This document shows positions 15,405 through 24,457 of a DNA stretch of 37,680 nucleotides, in pieces. The notes below the pieces were generated by a model, which was not told the origin of the DNA, made no database searches, and saw nothing but the letters and a program-made list of their open reading frames with translations. This DNA is from Streptomyces aurantiacus JA 4570. Its GTDB lineage: Bacteria; Actinomycetota; Actinomycetes; Streptomycetales; Streptomycetaceae. Numbering within the stretch: the first letter of the stretch is position 1; each line of letters starts with the position of its first letter. Made by a program: the position numbers and the translations under genes. The DNA lies in the NCBI RefSeq assembly GCF_000414115.1, contig NZ_AOPZ01000497.1, forward strand, positions 1 through 37,680, written 5' to 3'.

Positions 15405-17369
15405 ATGGCACGTGCGGTCGGGATCGATCTCGGAACGACGAACTCGGTGGTGGCCGTCCTGGAGGGCGGCGAGCCAACCGTCATCGCGAACGCGGAGGGT
15501 GCCCGCACCACTCCGTCGGTCGTCGCCTTCGCCAAGAGCGGCGACGTCCTCGTCGGCGAGGTCGCCAAGCGCCAGGCGGTCACGAACGTGGAGCGCACCG
15601 CACGCTCCGTCAAACGCCACATGGGCGACGGGAGCTGGCGCTTCCCGGAGAGCGAGTCCGGCATCACCATCGAAGGGACCCGTTACACCGCGCAGGAGCT
15701 GTCCGCCCGTGTGCTGCAGAAACTCAAGCGGGACGCCGAGTCCTACCTCGGCGAGGACGTCACCGACGCGGTGATCACCGTGCCCGCGTACTTCGACGAC
15801 ACCCAGCGCCAGGCCACCAAGGAAGCCGGTGAGATCGCGGGCCTGAACGTCCTGCGGATCATCAACGAGCCGACGGCCGCGGCCCTCGCGTACGGCCTCG
15901 ACAAGGGCGACGACCAGACCGTCCTCGTCTTCGACCTGGGCGGCGGCACCTTCGACGTGTCGCTCCTGGAGATGGGCGACGGCGTCATCGAGGTCAAGGC
16001 CACCAACGGCGACACCCAGCTCGGCGGCGACGACTGGGACCAACGGATCGTCGAGCACCTCGTACGGCAGTTCAAGAACGCGCACGGCATCGACCTCGGC
16101 AAGGACAAGATGGCCCTCCAGCGGCTGCGCGAGGGCGCGGAGAAGGCCAAGATCGAGCTGTCCTCGTCCAGCGAGACCGACATCAACCTGCCCTACGTCA
16201 CCGCGTCCGCCGACGGCCCGCTGCACCTCGCGGAGAAGCTCACCCGGGCCCAGTTCCAGGAGCTCACCTCCGACCTGCTCGACCGCTGCAAGGGCCCCTT
16301 CCACCAGGCCGTCAAGGACGCCGGCGTGCAGCTCGCCGCGGTCGACCACGTCATCCTCGTCGGCGGCTCGACGCGGATGCCCGCCGTCGGCGAGCTGGTG
16401 AAGGAACTCACCGGCAAGGACCCGCACAAGGGCGTCAACCCGGACGAGGTGGTCGCGCTCGGCGCCACCCTCCAGGCTGGCGTGATCCGCGGCGACGTGA
16501 AGGACGTGCTGCTGCTCGACGTGACGCCGCTGTCCCTCGGCATCGAGACCAAGGGCGGCATCATGACCAAGCTCATCGAGCGCAACACGACCATCCCCAC
16601 GCGTCGTTCGGAGACCTTCTCCACCGCCGAGGACAACCAGCCCTCGGTCGGCATCCAGGTCTTCCAGGGCGAACGGGAGATCGCCGCGTACAACAAGAAG
16701 CTCGGCGTGTTCGACCTCACCGGGCTTCCGCCCGCGCCCCGCGGCGTACCGAAGATCGAGGTCACCTTCGACATCGACGCCAACGGGATCATGCACGTCT
16801 CCGCGAAGGACGAGGCCACCGGCCGCGAACAGCGTATGACCGTCACCGGCGGCTCCGCGCTGCCCAAGGACGACATCGACCGCATGGTCCGCGAGGCGGA
16901 GCAGTACGCGGAGGAGGACCGCAAGCGCCGCGAGGCCGCCGAGACCCGCAACCAGGCCGAGCAGCTCCTCTACCAGACCGAGCGATTCCTGCGCGACAAC
17001 GGCGGCGACGACGGCGAGCCGGGCGGGGGCGGCCGCATCCCCGCCGACACCAGGGCCGAAGTCGAGGCCGCCGCAGCCGAGTTGAGGCCGCTGCTCGACG
17101 GCGACGACACCCACGCCATCCGGGCCGCCGCCGAGAAACTCGCCGCCGTCAGCCAGAAGATGGGGCAGGCGATGTACGCGGCCGCGCAGGCGGGTCAGGA
17201 GGGCGGCGGCCCGCAGGACACCGCGCCGCCGGGGGACGACGCCGCCGGGGCGCGGGGCGGCGCCGACGAGGGCGTGGTGGAGGCCGAGATCGTGGAGGAG
17301 GACGAGCAGGGCACGCCCGACGGCGGCACGCGGGAGGGCGGCGCGGGCCCGCGGGACGCCAAGCCCTGA
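15405..17369 (+). CDS. dnaK2: DnaK/Hsp70 chaperone, second paralogue
   Basis: A 654-aa Hsp70. The ATPase domain (about 1-365) shows GIDLGTTNSVV, VPAYFDDTQRQAT, IINEPTAAALAYG, DLGGGTFDVSLLE and VGGSTRMP. The substrate-binding domain follows from LLLDVTPLSLGIETKGG. The C-terminus is a Gly/Asp-rich tail ending VVEAEIVEEDEQG and a short extension, not the plain EEVD-type end. No grpE, dnaJ or hspR gene is adjacent, so this is an orphan copy; the main dnaK-grpE-dnaJ-hspR operon should lie elsewhere. ATG 15405 follows GGAAGGGG. An HspR-like site sits upstream. The gene name is a label for a second copy. Confidence 0.93.
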   Translation: MARAVGIDLGTTNSVVAVLEGGEPTVIANAEGARTTPSVVAFAKSGDVLVGEVAKRQAVTNVERTARSVKRHMGDGSWRFPESESGITIEGTRYTAQELSARVLQKLKRDAESYLGEDVTDAVITVPAYFDDTQRQATKEAGEIAGLNVLRIINEPTAAALAYGLDKGDDQTVLVFDLGGGTFDVSLLEMGDGVIEVKATNGDTQLGGDDWDQRIVEHLVRQFKNAHGIDLGKDKMALQRLREGAEKAKIELSSSSETDINLPYVTASADGPLHLAEKLTRAQFQELTSDLLDRCKGPFHQAVKDAGVQLAAVDHVILVGGSTRMPAVGELVKELTGKDPHKGVNPDEVVALGATLQAGVIRGDVKDVLLLDVTPLSLGIETKGGIMTKLIERNTTIPTRRSETFSTAEDNQPSVGIQVFQGEREIAAYNKKLGVFDLTGLPPAPRGVPKIEVTFDIDANGIMHVSAKDEATGREQRMTVTGGSALPKDDIDRMVREAEQYAEEDRKRREAAETRNQAEQLLYQTERFLRDNGGDDGEPGGGGRIPADTRAEVEAAAAELRPLLDGDDTHAIRAAAEKLAAVSQKMGQAMYAAAQAGQEGGGPQDTAPPGDDAAGARGGADEGVVEAEIVEEDEQGTPDGGTREGGAGPRDAKP

Positions 17370-17370
17370 C

Positions 17371-17400
17371 GCCGCCCCCGACCGGAGGTACGCGGGCGGC
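17371..17400. terminator. Bidirectional hairpin between convergent dnaK and XRE genes
   Basis: GCCGCCCCCG (17371-17380) pairs with CGCGGGCGGC (17391-17400) at nine of ten positions around a 10-base loop. It starts two bases after the dnaK stop and touches the stop codon of the convergent regulator gene. Confidence 0.65.
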
Positions 17401-18278
17401 TACGCCTTCGACTGGAGGTACTTGACCGTCGCCGGGTCGGCCGGGAGCAGCGTCTCGATGGCCAGCTCGGCGACGGTCACGTCCATCGGCGTGTTGAACG
17501 TCGAGATCGACGAGACGAAGGACAGCACCCGGCCCTCGTGCTCGATCCGCAGCGGCAGCGCGAAGTACGGCACCTGCCAGTCCGCGGCCGCGTCCTCGCC
17601 CGGGTCCGCCACCGGATACGCCGCCACCTCCTCGTACAGCGCCCGCAGTTCCGCCGACCGGTGCAGGGCGATCTGCCGCTCCATCTGGTGCAGCAGATGC
17701 CCGCGCCACTCCCGGAGATTGCGGATGTTCCGCGCGAGGCCCCGCGGATGCAGGACGACGCGCATCGCGTTCAGGGGCGGGGCGAGGAGCTCTTCCGGCA
17801 GGCCGTCGAGCAGCATCGCGATGCCGCGGTTCGCGGCGACCACGTGGTACGTCGCGTCGACGACCAGCGCCGGATAGGGCTCGTAGCCCTGGAGCAACTG
17901 CTCAAGACCGGCCCGCAGCGTGTCCATCGACGGGTCGTCGAGCGGTGTCTGCGGGAAGCGCGGCGCGTACCCCGCCGCGAGCAGCAGCGCGTTGCGCTCG
18001 CGCACGGGCACGTCCAGATGCTCGGCGAGCTTGAGCACGAACTCCTCGCTGGGCCGGGCGCGGCCCGTCTCGACGAAGCTGATGTGCCGTGCCGAGGAGT
18101 CCGCGCGCAGCGCCAGTTCGAGCTGGCTGACGCGGCGTTCCTCGCGCCAGGCCCGCAGCAGCGCGCCCACCTCGGACGGCTCGGCGGACTCGGCGCCGCG
18201 GGGGCCCGTGGCGCGGCGGTCCGCGGTGTGCCGGGGGCCGCTTTTGCTGTTCCCTCTGCCGGGCGCGAGAGTTGTCAT
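17400..18278 (-). CDS. XRE-family regulator with MmyB-like ligand-binding domain
   Basis: A 292-aa regulator. A polar N-terminus is followed by a helix-turn-helix at about 36-92 (LRAWREERRVSQLELAL, then ISFVETGRARPSEEFVL). From about residue 120 comes an MmyB-type ligand-binding domain (YPALVVDATYHVVAANRG; MRVVLHPRGLARNI), a PAS-like fold common in Streptomyces regulators. The ATG at 18276-18278 has no Shine-Dalgarno sequence upstream, so a leaderless mRNA is likely. It faces the ADP-ribosylglycohydrolase gene across only 27 bp, so the two promoters must overlap, and it may control that gene. Confidence 0.9.
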   Translation of the reverse strand: MTTLAPGRGNSKSGPRHTADRRATGPRGAESAEPSEVGALLRAWREERRVSQLELALRADSSARHISFVETGRARPSEEFVLKLAEHLDVPVRERNALLLAAGYAPRFPQTPLDDPSMDTLRAGLEQLLQGYEPYPALVVDATYHVVAANRGIAMLLDGLPEELLAPPLNAMRVVLHPRGLARNIRNLREWRGHLLHQMERQIALHRSAELRALYEEVAAYPVADPGEDAAADWQVPYFALPLRIEHEGRVLSFVSSISTFNTPMDVTVAELAIETLLPADPATVKYLQSKA

Positions 18279-18305
18279 ACCCAGACGGTAATCGAGGAGT
18301 GATGC

Positions 18306-19403
18306 ATGACGAATCCGTGGGACCGGCCGGCGGCGGGGGGCTGGGCGGCGACCGTCGCCTACCGCGCCCGGGTGCGCGGCTGCCTGCTCGGCGGCGCGAT
18401 CGGTGACGCCCTCGGCTACGCCGTCGAGTTCACCTCGCTCGACGGCATCCGCGCCGCGCACGGCCCCGCGGGGGTGCGGGGGCCGCTGCCCGACGCGGCG
18501 GGTGTCAGCCGGATCAGCGACGACACCCAGATGACCCTGTTCACCGCCGAGGCGCTGCGGACGGCGCACGCCCGCGAGCGCCGCAAGGGCATCGGCGGCG
18601 CGGCCCCGGAACTCGTACGGCAGGCGTACCTGCGCTGGCTGGACACGCAGATGAAGCCAGGACCCGAGCCGCGGGCCGCCGGGGCGGGGCCCGTGGAGCC
18701 GGGCGACCTCAGCTCCCAGGCGTGGCTCTACGCCCAGCGCGCCCCCGGCAACGCCTGCCTGAGCGGGCTGGAACACGGCTACGCCCCCGACCCCGCCGCC
18801 GAGCTGGGCCCGCACGGGCCGGTCAACCCCGAGTCCAAGGGCTGCGGCACCGTGATGCGGTCGGCGCCCTTCGGCCTCACGCGCGCCCCCGCCGACCGCG
18901 CCTTCGAACTCGCCGCGCGCTGCGCCCAGATCACCCACGGCCACCCCACCGGCTACTACGCTGCGGGCGCGCTCGCCGCCGTCGTCGCCCACCTCGTCGA
19001 GGGCGACTCCCTGGAGGGCGCCGTCCTGCGCACCCTGCGGCTGCTCGGCCGGTACCCCGGGCACGAGGAGACGTCCGCCGCGCTCACCGCCGCCGTCGAC
19101 CTCGCCGCGGCGGGCGACCCGAGCGCCGAGCGCGTCGAGAACCTCGGCGCCGGCTGGATCGCCGAGGAGGCCCTGGCCATCGGCGTCTACGCCGCCCTGG
19201 CCGCGCCCCGCGTCGAGGACGCCCTGCTGCTCGCCGTGAACCACTCGGGCGACAGCGACTCCACGGGCTCCGTCTGCGGCAACCTGCTCGGCGCGCTGCA
19301 CGGCGACCACGAACTGCCGGACGACTGGCTGCGGGTGACGGAGGGCCGCGCGGTGATCGCGGCGGTCGCGGACGACCTCGCGGCCGAATGCGGGCGCCGC
19401 TGA
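18306..19403 (+). CDS. ADP-ribosylglycohydrolase (DraG-like)
   Basis: A 365-aa member of the ADP-ribosylglycohydrolase family, which removes ADP-ribose from proteins or small molecules using two Mg ions. Metal-site motifs are GCLLGGAIGDALGYAVE (26-42), ISDDTQMTL (70-78) and NHSGDSDSTGSVCGN (from about residue 312). All the usual Asp ligands appear present, and GCGTVMRSAPFG is also typical. ATG 18306 follows GAGGAG. It is divergent from the XRE regulator. No ADP-ribosyltransferase partner is visible in the window, so the substrate is unknown. Confidence 0.92.
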   Translation: MTNPWDRPAAGGWAATVAYRARVRGCLLGGAIGDALGYAVEFTSLDGIRAAHGPAGVRGPLPDAAGVSRISDDTQMTLFTAEALRTAHARERRKGIGGAAPELVRQAYLRWLDTQMKPGPEPRAAGAGPVEPGDLSSQAWLYAQRAPGNACLSGLEHGYAPDPAAELGPHGPVNPESKGCGTVMRSAPFGLTRAPADRAFELAARCAQITHGHPTGYYAAGALAAVVAHLVEGDSLEGAVLRTLRLLGRYPGHEETSAALTAAVDLAAAGDPSAERVENLGAGWIAEEALAIGVYAALAAPRVEDALLLAVNHSGDSDSTGSVCGNLLGALHGDHELPDDWLRVTEGRAVIAAVADDLAAECGRR

Positions 19404-19491
19404 CCGGAATGGGCGTGCCGCCGAGTCCCCGCCCGGCATCCGCTGTGGCACGCTGGCCGTACACCCCGCATACGCAGGAAGGAGAGCGGCC

Positions 19492-19830
19492 ATGCCTGTC
19501 GAACCGTTGTCGCAGAAGGAGATCGAGGACCGGCTCGCGGAGCTGCCCGGCTGGTCGCTCGCCTCGGGCGGCGCGGACGCCGGGGCCACGGCCGCCGACG
19601 TGCGGCTCACCCGCTCCTACCGGCTCGCCTCGCACTTCGCGGCCACCGCCCTCGTCGTGCACATCGCCCAGGTCCAGGAGGAACTCGGCCACCACTCCAA
19701 CCTGACCCTCGGCTACAACACGGTGACCCTGGCCGTGAACACCCACAGCGCGGGAGGCGCCCTCACCGACCTGGACTTCGAACTGGCCCGCCGGGTCGAG
19801 ACGCTGTCCGCGGGGCACGGGGCGGAATGA
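19492..19830 (+). CDS. 4a-hydroxytetrahydrobiopterin dehydratase (pterin carbinolamine dehydratase)
   Basis: A 112-aa PCD/DCoH-family protein that recycles the 4a-hydroxy pterin formed by aromatic amino acid hydroxylases. The active-site histidines are present: H67 and H68 in EELGHHSNLTLGYNTV and H85 in VNTHSAGG, at the same 1 and 17 residue spacing as in the characterised enzymes. The usual HHP is HHS here. The start is fixed by AAGGAGAG before ATG 19492. No phenylalanine hydroxylase gene is nearby. It lies in the same direction as, and 88 bp after, the ADP-ribosylglycohydrolase gene. Confidence 0.9.
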   Translation: MPVEPLSQKEIEDRLAELPGWSLASGGADAGATAADVRLTRSYRLASHFAATALVVHIAQVQEELGHHSNLTLGYNTVTLAVNTHSAGGALTDLDFELARRVETLSAGHGAE

Positions 19831-19891
19831 TGCGGGGTACGGCCGCGCGGCCCGGACGCGGAGCGGGTGCCCGGCGCGGAGCTGGTGCCTG

Positions 19892-20635
19892 ATGCTGGAC
19901 TACGGCAAGGAAGCCGTCCGGTACGACGCGTCACGCGGAGGGGAGCCGCGGGCCGAGGCCGCGGCCGCCGCGGTGCTGTCGCTGCTGCCCGCCGGTACGG
20001 GTTCGCTGCTCGACGTCGCCTGCGGCACGGGCCTGGTCACCCGGCGGCTCGCCGCCCGGCCGGGGCTGCGCGTGACGGGGGTGGACGCGGCGCCCGGCAT
20101 GGCGCGGATGGCGGCCGAGCGCGTCCCCGGCGCCGTCGTGCTCGGCGACAGCCGGCGACTGCCCTTCCCCGACGCCGCGTTCGACGCCGTGTCGGCGGTG
20201 TGGCTGCTGCACCTCCTGTCCGGTCCCGACGAGGCGGTGGCGGTCGTCGGGGAGTGCGCGCGGGTGCTGCGGCCCGGCGGGGTGCTCGTCACGACCGTGG
20301 ACAAGGCCGCCTCGCACAACGTGGGCAGCGACATCGACGAGGCGCTCGCGGGCCGCCCGGTCCGGCGGCCCGCGGACGCCGCCGCGCACGTCGCGCGGTA
20401 CGCGGCCGCGCACGGCCTCGCGCGCGCGGGCGAGGCCCGCTTCGTCGGCCACGGCCAGGGCCGCAGCCCGCGCTCCACCGTCGAGGACCTGGGGCGCGGC
20501 TGGTTCACCAGCATCCCGCCGGACGGCCCGCTGGCACGGCGGTACGCGGCGCGGCTCCCGGAGCTTCCGGACCAGGAAGTCCGGCGCCCCGACCCGAGGT
20601 TCACACTGCACGCGTTCCGCAAGCCGACCGCCTGA
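19892..20635 (+). CDS. Class I SAM-dependent methyltransferase
   Basis: A 247-aa methyltransferase. Motif I is LLDVACGTGLVTRRLA (39-54), followed by GVDAAPGMARMA, LPFPDAAFDAVSAVWLLHLL (motif post-I/II) and the motif III region ARVLRPGGVLVTTVD. This is the UbiE/MenG-like type 11 fold; the substrate is not evident. ATG 19892 follows GGAGCTGG. The next gene is also a methyltransferase, 105 bp downstream, with a small hairpin (20642-20656) between. Confidence 0.9.
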   Translation: MLDYGKEAVRYDASRGGEPRAEAAAAAVLSLLPAGTGSLLDVACGTGLVTRRLAARPGLRVTGVDAAPGMARMAAERVPGAVVLGDSRRLPFPDAAFDAVSAVWLLHLLSGPDEAVAVVGECARVLRPGGVLVTTVDKAASHNVGSDIDEALAGRPVRRPADAAAHVARYAAAHGLARAGEARFVGHGQGRSPRSTVEDLGRGWFTSIPPDGPLARRYAARLPELPDQEVRRPDPRFTLHAFRKPTA

Positions 20636-20641
20636 CCTCAT

Positions 20642-20656
20642 TTGCCGAAACGGCAA
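20642..20656. other. Short perfect hairpin between two methyltransferase genes
   Basis: TTGCCG-AAA-CGGCAA, a perfect 6-bp stem seven bases after the first methyltransferase stop. It could be a weak terminator or an operator. Confidence 0.45.
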
Positions 20657-20740
20657 GCTTGCTGGCCGGAAACGCAGCGGAAGAGCACGCTGACGACGTA
20701 CGACGGACCAGTCGTGAACGGACGGCAAGGAGAGTCGGCG

Positions 20741-21847
20741 ATGACGGTGACGGGGCGCGCGAACGGCGGCGAGGACGTGGCACACGGAGCGGGCGCGGGT
20801 GCGGGGCAGGGGGACGGGCACAAGCATGGGCACGGTCACGGGCAGGGCCACGGGGGTGGCCATCACCATGGCGGTGCCGAGATCGACTGGGCCGTCATGG
20901 CGCCCGTCCTGGAGCAGAACGCGGAGGTCACGGCGCCGGTGTACCGGGAGGTCGCGGCCTGGCTGCGCGAGGTGCGGAAGACGCGGCACGTGCGGGAGGA
21001 GGGCGGTGCGCGCGGTGCGCGCGGTGCGCGTGCCGAGGACGGCGGTCGGGAGGCCGACCGGCCTGTCGCCCCTGACCTCGCCGACCCGGCCCTGATCGTC
21101 GACGCGGGCAGCGGCCCCGGCGTCGTCTCCTGCCTGTTCGCGGAGGAGTTCCCGCGGTCCCGGGTGATCGCGGCGGACCCCGAGGAGGCGCTCCTGGAGC
21201 GCACGGCGGCCCGCGCGGCCCGCCTCGGGCTCGCGGACCGCGTCGGCACGCATCGCGCGGAACTCCCCGACGGTCTTGGCGAGTTGCCGCCCGCCGACCT
21301 CATCTGGGCGGCCCGCTCCGTGCATCACGTGGGCGACCAGGGTGCCGCGCTCGCGGCGCTCGCGGACCGGCTCGCGCCGGGCGGGGCGCTCGCGATCCTC
21401 GAAGGCGGCCTGGCGCCGCGCAGTCTGCCGCGCGACTTCGGCGTCGGCCGCCCCGGCTTCCAGGCCCGCCTGGACGCGGCCACCGAGGACTGGTTCGCGC
21501 GGATGCGAGCGGCGCTGCCCGGCGCGAAGGAGACGACCGAGGACTGGCGCGCGCTGCTGACGGCGGCGGGCCTGCGGCACGTGGCGACGCGCAGCTTCCT
21601 GCTCGACCTGCCCGCACCGCTGGACGACGCGGCGCGGGCCCACGTCATCTCGACCTTCGAGCGCTACCACACGCTCGCGGAGGACACGGCCGACGGGGAC
21701 ACCGCGGGCACCGACGGCCTCGACCCCGACGACGCCGCCACCCTCGGCCGCCTGCTCGACCCGGAGGACGAGGAGAGCCTGCACCGGCGGGCCGACCTGT
21801 TCCTGCTCACGGCGCACACGGTGCACGTGGCGGTGAAGGAGAACTGA
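20741..21847 (+). CDS. SAM-dependent methyltransferase with His/Gly-rich N-terminus
   Basis: A 368-aa protein. Residues 27-43 contain eight histidines (27, 29, 31, 33, 37, 41-43) alternating with glycine, a likely metal-binding tail. A class I methyltransferase domain follows: LIVDAGSGPGVVSCLFAEEF (motif I), VIAADPEEALLE, ADLIWAARSVHHVGD and LAPGGALAILEGG. A GAR-type triplet repeat near residue 90 separates helical and catalytic parts. ATG 20741 is chosen because AAGGAGA (20727-20733) precedes it; an earlier in-frame start at 20642 would place the hairpin inside the gene. The substrate is unknown; the tail suggests a link to zinc, nickel or metalloid handling (inference). Confidence 0.87.
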   Translation: MTVTGRANGGEDVAHGAGAGAGQGDGHKHGHGHGQGHGGGHHHGGAEIDWAVMAPVLEQNAEVTAPVYREVAAWLREVRKTRHVREEGGARGARGARAEDGGREADRPVAPDLADPALIVDAGSGPGVVSCLFAEEFPRSRVIAADPEEALLERTAARAARLGLADRVGTHRAELPDGLGELPPADLIWAARSVHHVGDQGAALAALADRLAPGGALAILEGGLAPRSLPRDFGVGRPGFQARLDAATEDWFARMRAALPGAKETTEDWRALLTAAGLRHVATRSFLLDLPAPLDDAARAHVISTFERYHTLAEDTADGDTAGTDGLDPDDAATLGRLLDPEDEESLHRRADLFLLTAHTVHVAVKEN

Positions 21848-21976
21848 CCCGCGCGGGCGACTGGCCGCCCGACGCGACTGGCCGCGTGGCCCGGCGGGCC
21901 TGCCCGACCCCCCTGACCGCCCGACCCCCTGACCGCCCGAGTCGCCCGGCCCGCCGGAACGTCCGGCCCGGGCGAC

Positions 21977-22696
21977 TCATCCCCGCGGCGCCCGCGACCC
22001 CCGCAACTCCTCAAGCCGCACCAGCGCGTCCCGTGCCGACTCCCGCTCCTCCGCCGGGAGTGCGATCGCGGCGGCCTGCCCGAGCAGCCGCCCCGCGAGG
22101 GCGTCGTCGCCGAGCCGCTGGGCGATGTCCCCGCGCAGCACGAGCAGCCGCAGATGCTGCGCGGGGGCGGGCCGTTCGTCCTCCAGGCCGAGGGCATGGT
22201 CGATGACCTTCGCGGCGCCCGGCAAGTCCTGCTTGGCGTCGACGAAGAGGTCCGCGATGTGCAGGGCCCGCGCGAAGGTCTCCTTCGGGACGGGCCGGTG
22301 CCGCTGGTCCTCACTGATCTGCTGGCCCACGCGGATGCAGTTCCCCGCCGGGTCCGTCATCAGGAACTGCCGCACCCCGTACGACATGTCCTTCACCGGC
22401 CCGATGCGCGGCAGCCCACGGCTCGGGATCTTCCCGTACGCCGCCTTCAGCCCCGCGCGGAAGGCGGCGTGCAGGGTGTCCACCTCGTCGGTGAAGACGT
22501 AGCACCCCGAGATCGACTCGGCGGGGTCGTACCGCTTCATCCCGAAGAAGTGCAGCTCCACGGCGCCGCGCTCGACGACGGCGTACGCGTACGGGCTCTT
22601 CTGGAGAAACGTCGCCTCGAACCCGAGGGCGGTATAGAAGTCGACGATCGGCTGGACGGTCACACAGGGCAGCATGGGAACGGTTTTCTCGGCCAT
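21977..22696 (-). CDS. VOC-family (glyoxalase/bleomycin-resistance-like) protein
   Basis: A 239-aa protein. Residues 1-125 are a vicinal-oxygen-chelate domain like bleomycin-binding resistance proteins: LPCVTVQPIVDFYTALGFEA, YAVVERGAVELHFFG, SGCYVFTDEVDTLHAAFRAG and LMTDPAGNCIRVGQ. The remaining 110 residues are helical (FARALHIADLFVDAKQDLPG, LRLLVLRGDIAQRLGD) and look TPR-like, an extension absent from short VOC proteins. ATG 22696 is preferred over TTG 22714. Upstream on the same strand, 72 bp away, is the glycosyltransferase gene, so the two could be cotranscribed. Confidence 0.88.
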   Translation of the reverse strand: MAEKTVPMLPCVTVQPIVDFYTALGFEATFLQKSPYAYAVVERGAVELHFFGMKRYDPAESISGCYVFTDEVDTLHAAFRAGLKAAYGKIPSRGLPRIGPVKDMSYGVRQFLMTDPAGNCIRVGQQISEDQRHRPVPKETFARALHIADLFVDAKQDLPGAAKVIDHALGLEDERPAPAQHLRLLVLRGDIAQRLGDDALAGRLLGQAAAIALPAEERESARDALVRLEELRGSRAPRG

Positions 22697-22768
22697 GCCA
22701 GGCAGTCTAGTCAAAGTTGAATAGAGTGAGCGAGGGGTTTGCGGTCGCGCGCCGCGCCCCGTCCGTCG

Positions 22769-24457
22769 TCAGCACTGGCCGGGGCGGGCGTACAGGGTCA
22801 CGCGGGCGCCCCGGGGATGCCAGCTGCGACATGCCTCGAAGTGCGCGTCGAGGGTGTCCCGCTTCACCGCCTCAAGGCCGGAGGCGTCGGCCGAGCCGGT
22901 TGCCGGTGCGGCCGGGTCGCCCGCCACGACGATGCGGTCCCTTCGCAGCATCCGGGCGCGCAGGACGCCCGCGGACACCTCGGTGCCGTACAGCGTGTGC
23001 GAGGACGCCGGGTCGCGGGCCAGAGCCAGGTCGCTCAGCCCGGCGGCGGCCCCGGCGTACGGCAGGGTCCAGACCCTGCGCCGCAGCGGCGTGTACAGGA
23101 GCCCGTCACCGGGCGCCCCGGCTTCGCGTACCGCCCGCGCCACGGCCGTCGTGTCGTCGATACGGCTCTGTGGCGTCCGCAGCTGGACGGAGAACGGCAG
23201 CAGGGTCAGCACCACGGCGGCGCCGGTCACGGCGACGGCGACAGCGCGGGGCCGGGTGCCGCGCGCGGCCCGGTCCAGGGCGGCACCCACGAGCAGCGCG
23301 AGCCCGGCCTGGCTGTACAGGACGTAGCGGTCCACGTAGAGCGGCTCGACCAGGGAGACGAGGAGCAGGACGAGCGTGGGCAGGACGAGCAGGCCGACGG
23401 GCAGGGCGAGTTCACCGGCACCCGCGCCGTGCCCCGAGTGTTGCCGCCGTTCCCGCACGCGCGCCAGGAACGCCGCGCAGCCGATCCCGAGCGCGATCAG
23501 GCCCGCGCTGCCCGTCGTGAGGGAAGAGCCTTCCAGCCAGCTCACCTGCGCCGACTGCCGCTGGCTCACGACCGCCAGCGGGGCGGTCCCGGCCGCCACG
23601 GCCGCAGCGGCCAGGATCCACGGGCGCCGGGCCGCCCGCCGCAGGGTCAGGCCGTGCGCGGGCAGCGCGAGGAGGGCGAACTCGTGCAGCAGGCACGCCG
23701 TCAGCATGAGCGCCGCGTAGACGGTCCACGGCCCGCGCCGCCCCGCGCCGGCTGCGCGCGCCAGGGCGTACGTCGCCCAGACGACGAGCGCGCACACCAT
23801 CGCGTACGAACGCCCTTCCTGCGCGAAGCGCTGCACCGGCGGAAGCAGCGCGAAGACGACACCGGCGAGCAGCCCGGCGCGCGCCCCGGCGAGGCGGCGG
23901 CCGAGGAGGGCGACCCCGGCCGCCGCCGCTGCCATCGACAGGACCGACGGCAGCCTCAGCACCAGCAGCGGGTCGGCGTCCCCGAGGGCCGGGGAGACGG
24001 CGGGGGCCGAGCAGAGGGCGAACACGGCCTTCATCGTCAGGTAGTAGAGCCCGTGGACGGCGTCGTTGGTGCCCAGCGTCTGCCAGAGCGCGCCGAGTTC
24101 GCGGTGCGTCATGTCGTAGGTCACTGCCTCGTCCCGCCACATCGTGCCCCCGCGCCGTACGCCCCACAGCCCCAGCGCGAGGGACAGGAGCAGGCCGGGC
24201 AGGGTGAGCGTCCATGTTCGGGAGGGCGGCGCGGCGCGTGGGCCCGGACGCGAGGTTCCGGGCGGCTGAACGCGGGGGCGGGCGAGGCGGAAGACGGTCT
24301 CGACGGCAGAGATGGCGGGCTCCAGGGTTCCAGGACTCCGGTACTCCGGGACTTCAGGACTCAGGACTTCCGGAAGCGCCGGGTGACCGGGTGAGGGAAA
24401 ACCCGAGTTCAGCCGCGCCGCGATTGATGGGCAGCCCCGCCGCGGGCCGCCTATCAA
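22769..24457 (-). CDS. GT39-type polytopic glycosyltransferase/mannosyltransferase-like membrane protein; start uncertain
   Basis: Up to 562 aa. From about residue 83 it is a GT-C-fold membrane protein: WTLTLPGLLLSLALGLWGV (helix 1), then TMWRDEAVTYDMTHREL, where the Asp-Glu pair after the first helix is the acidic catalytic motif of this class, then about ten more hydrophobic helices and a soluble end. It probably transfers sugars from polyprenyl phosphate outside the membrane. Oddly, the only conventional start in frame is TTG at 24457, with no ribosome site. No in-frame ATG or GTG was found between there and the first helix. The N-terminal 80 residues are Pro-rich and partly encoded by a short-repeat tract (24315-24375). 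Confidence 0.82.
   Translation of the reverse strand: MIGGPRRGCPSIAARLNSGFPSPGHPALPEVLSPEVPEYRSPGTLEPAISAVETVFRLARPRVQPPGTSRPGPRAAPPSRTWTLTLPGLLLSLALGLWGVRRGGTMWRDEAVTYDMTHRELGALWQTLGTNDAVHGLYYLTMKAVFALCSAPAVSPALGDADPLLVLRLPSVLSMAAAAAGVALLGRRLAGARAGLLAGVVFALLPPVQRFAQEGRSYAMVCALVVWATYALARAAGAGRRGPWTVYAALMLTACLLHEFALLALPAHGLTLRRAARRPWILAAAAVAAGTAPLAVVSQRQSAQVSWLEGSSLTTGSAGLIALGIGCAAFLARVRERRQHSGHGAGAGELALPVGLLVLPTLVLLLVSLVEPLYVDRYVLYSQAGLALLVGAALDRAARGTRPRAVAVAVTGAAVVLTLLPFSVQLRTPQSRIDDTTAVARAVREAGAPGDGLLYTPLRRRVWTLPYAGAAAGLSDLALARDPASSHTLYGTEVSAGVLRARMLRRDRIVVAGDPAAPATGSADASGLEAVKRDTLDAHFEACRSWHPRGARVTLYARPGQC
24315..24375. repeat. Degenerate short repeats in the 5' part of the GT39-type gene
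   Basis: Overlapping near-copies of AGGACTCCGG (such as CCAGGACTCCGG, TACTCCGGGACT, TCAGGACTTCCGG) fill this tract, roughly two imperfect ~30-bp units. In the unused plus frame they translate as the quasi-repeat QDSGTPGLQDSGLP. Confidence 0.65.
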
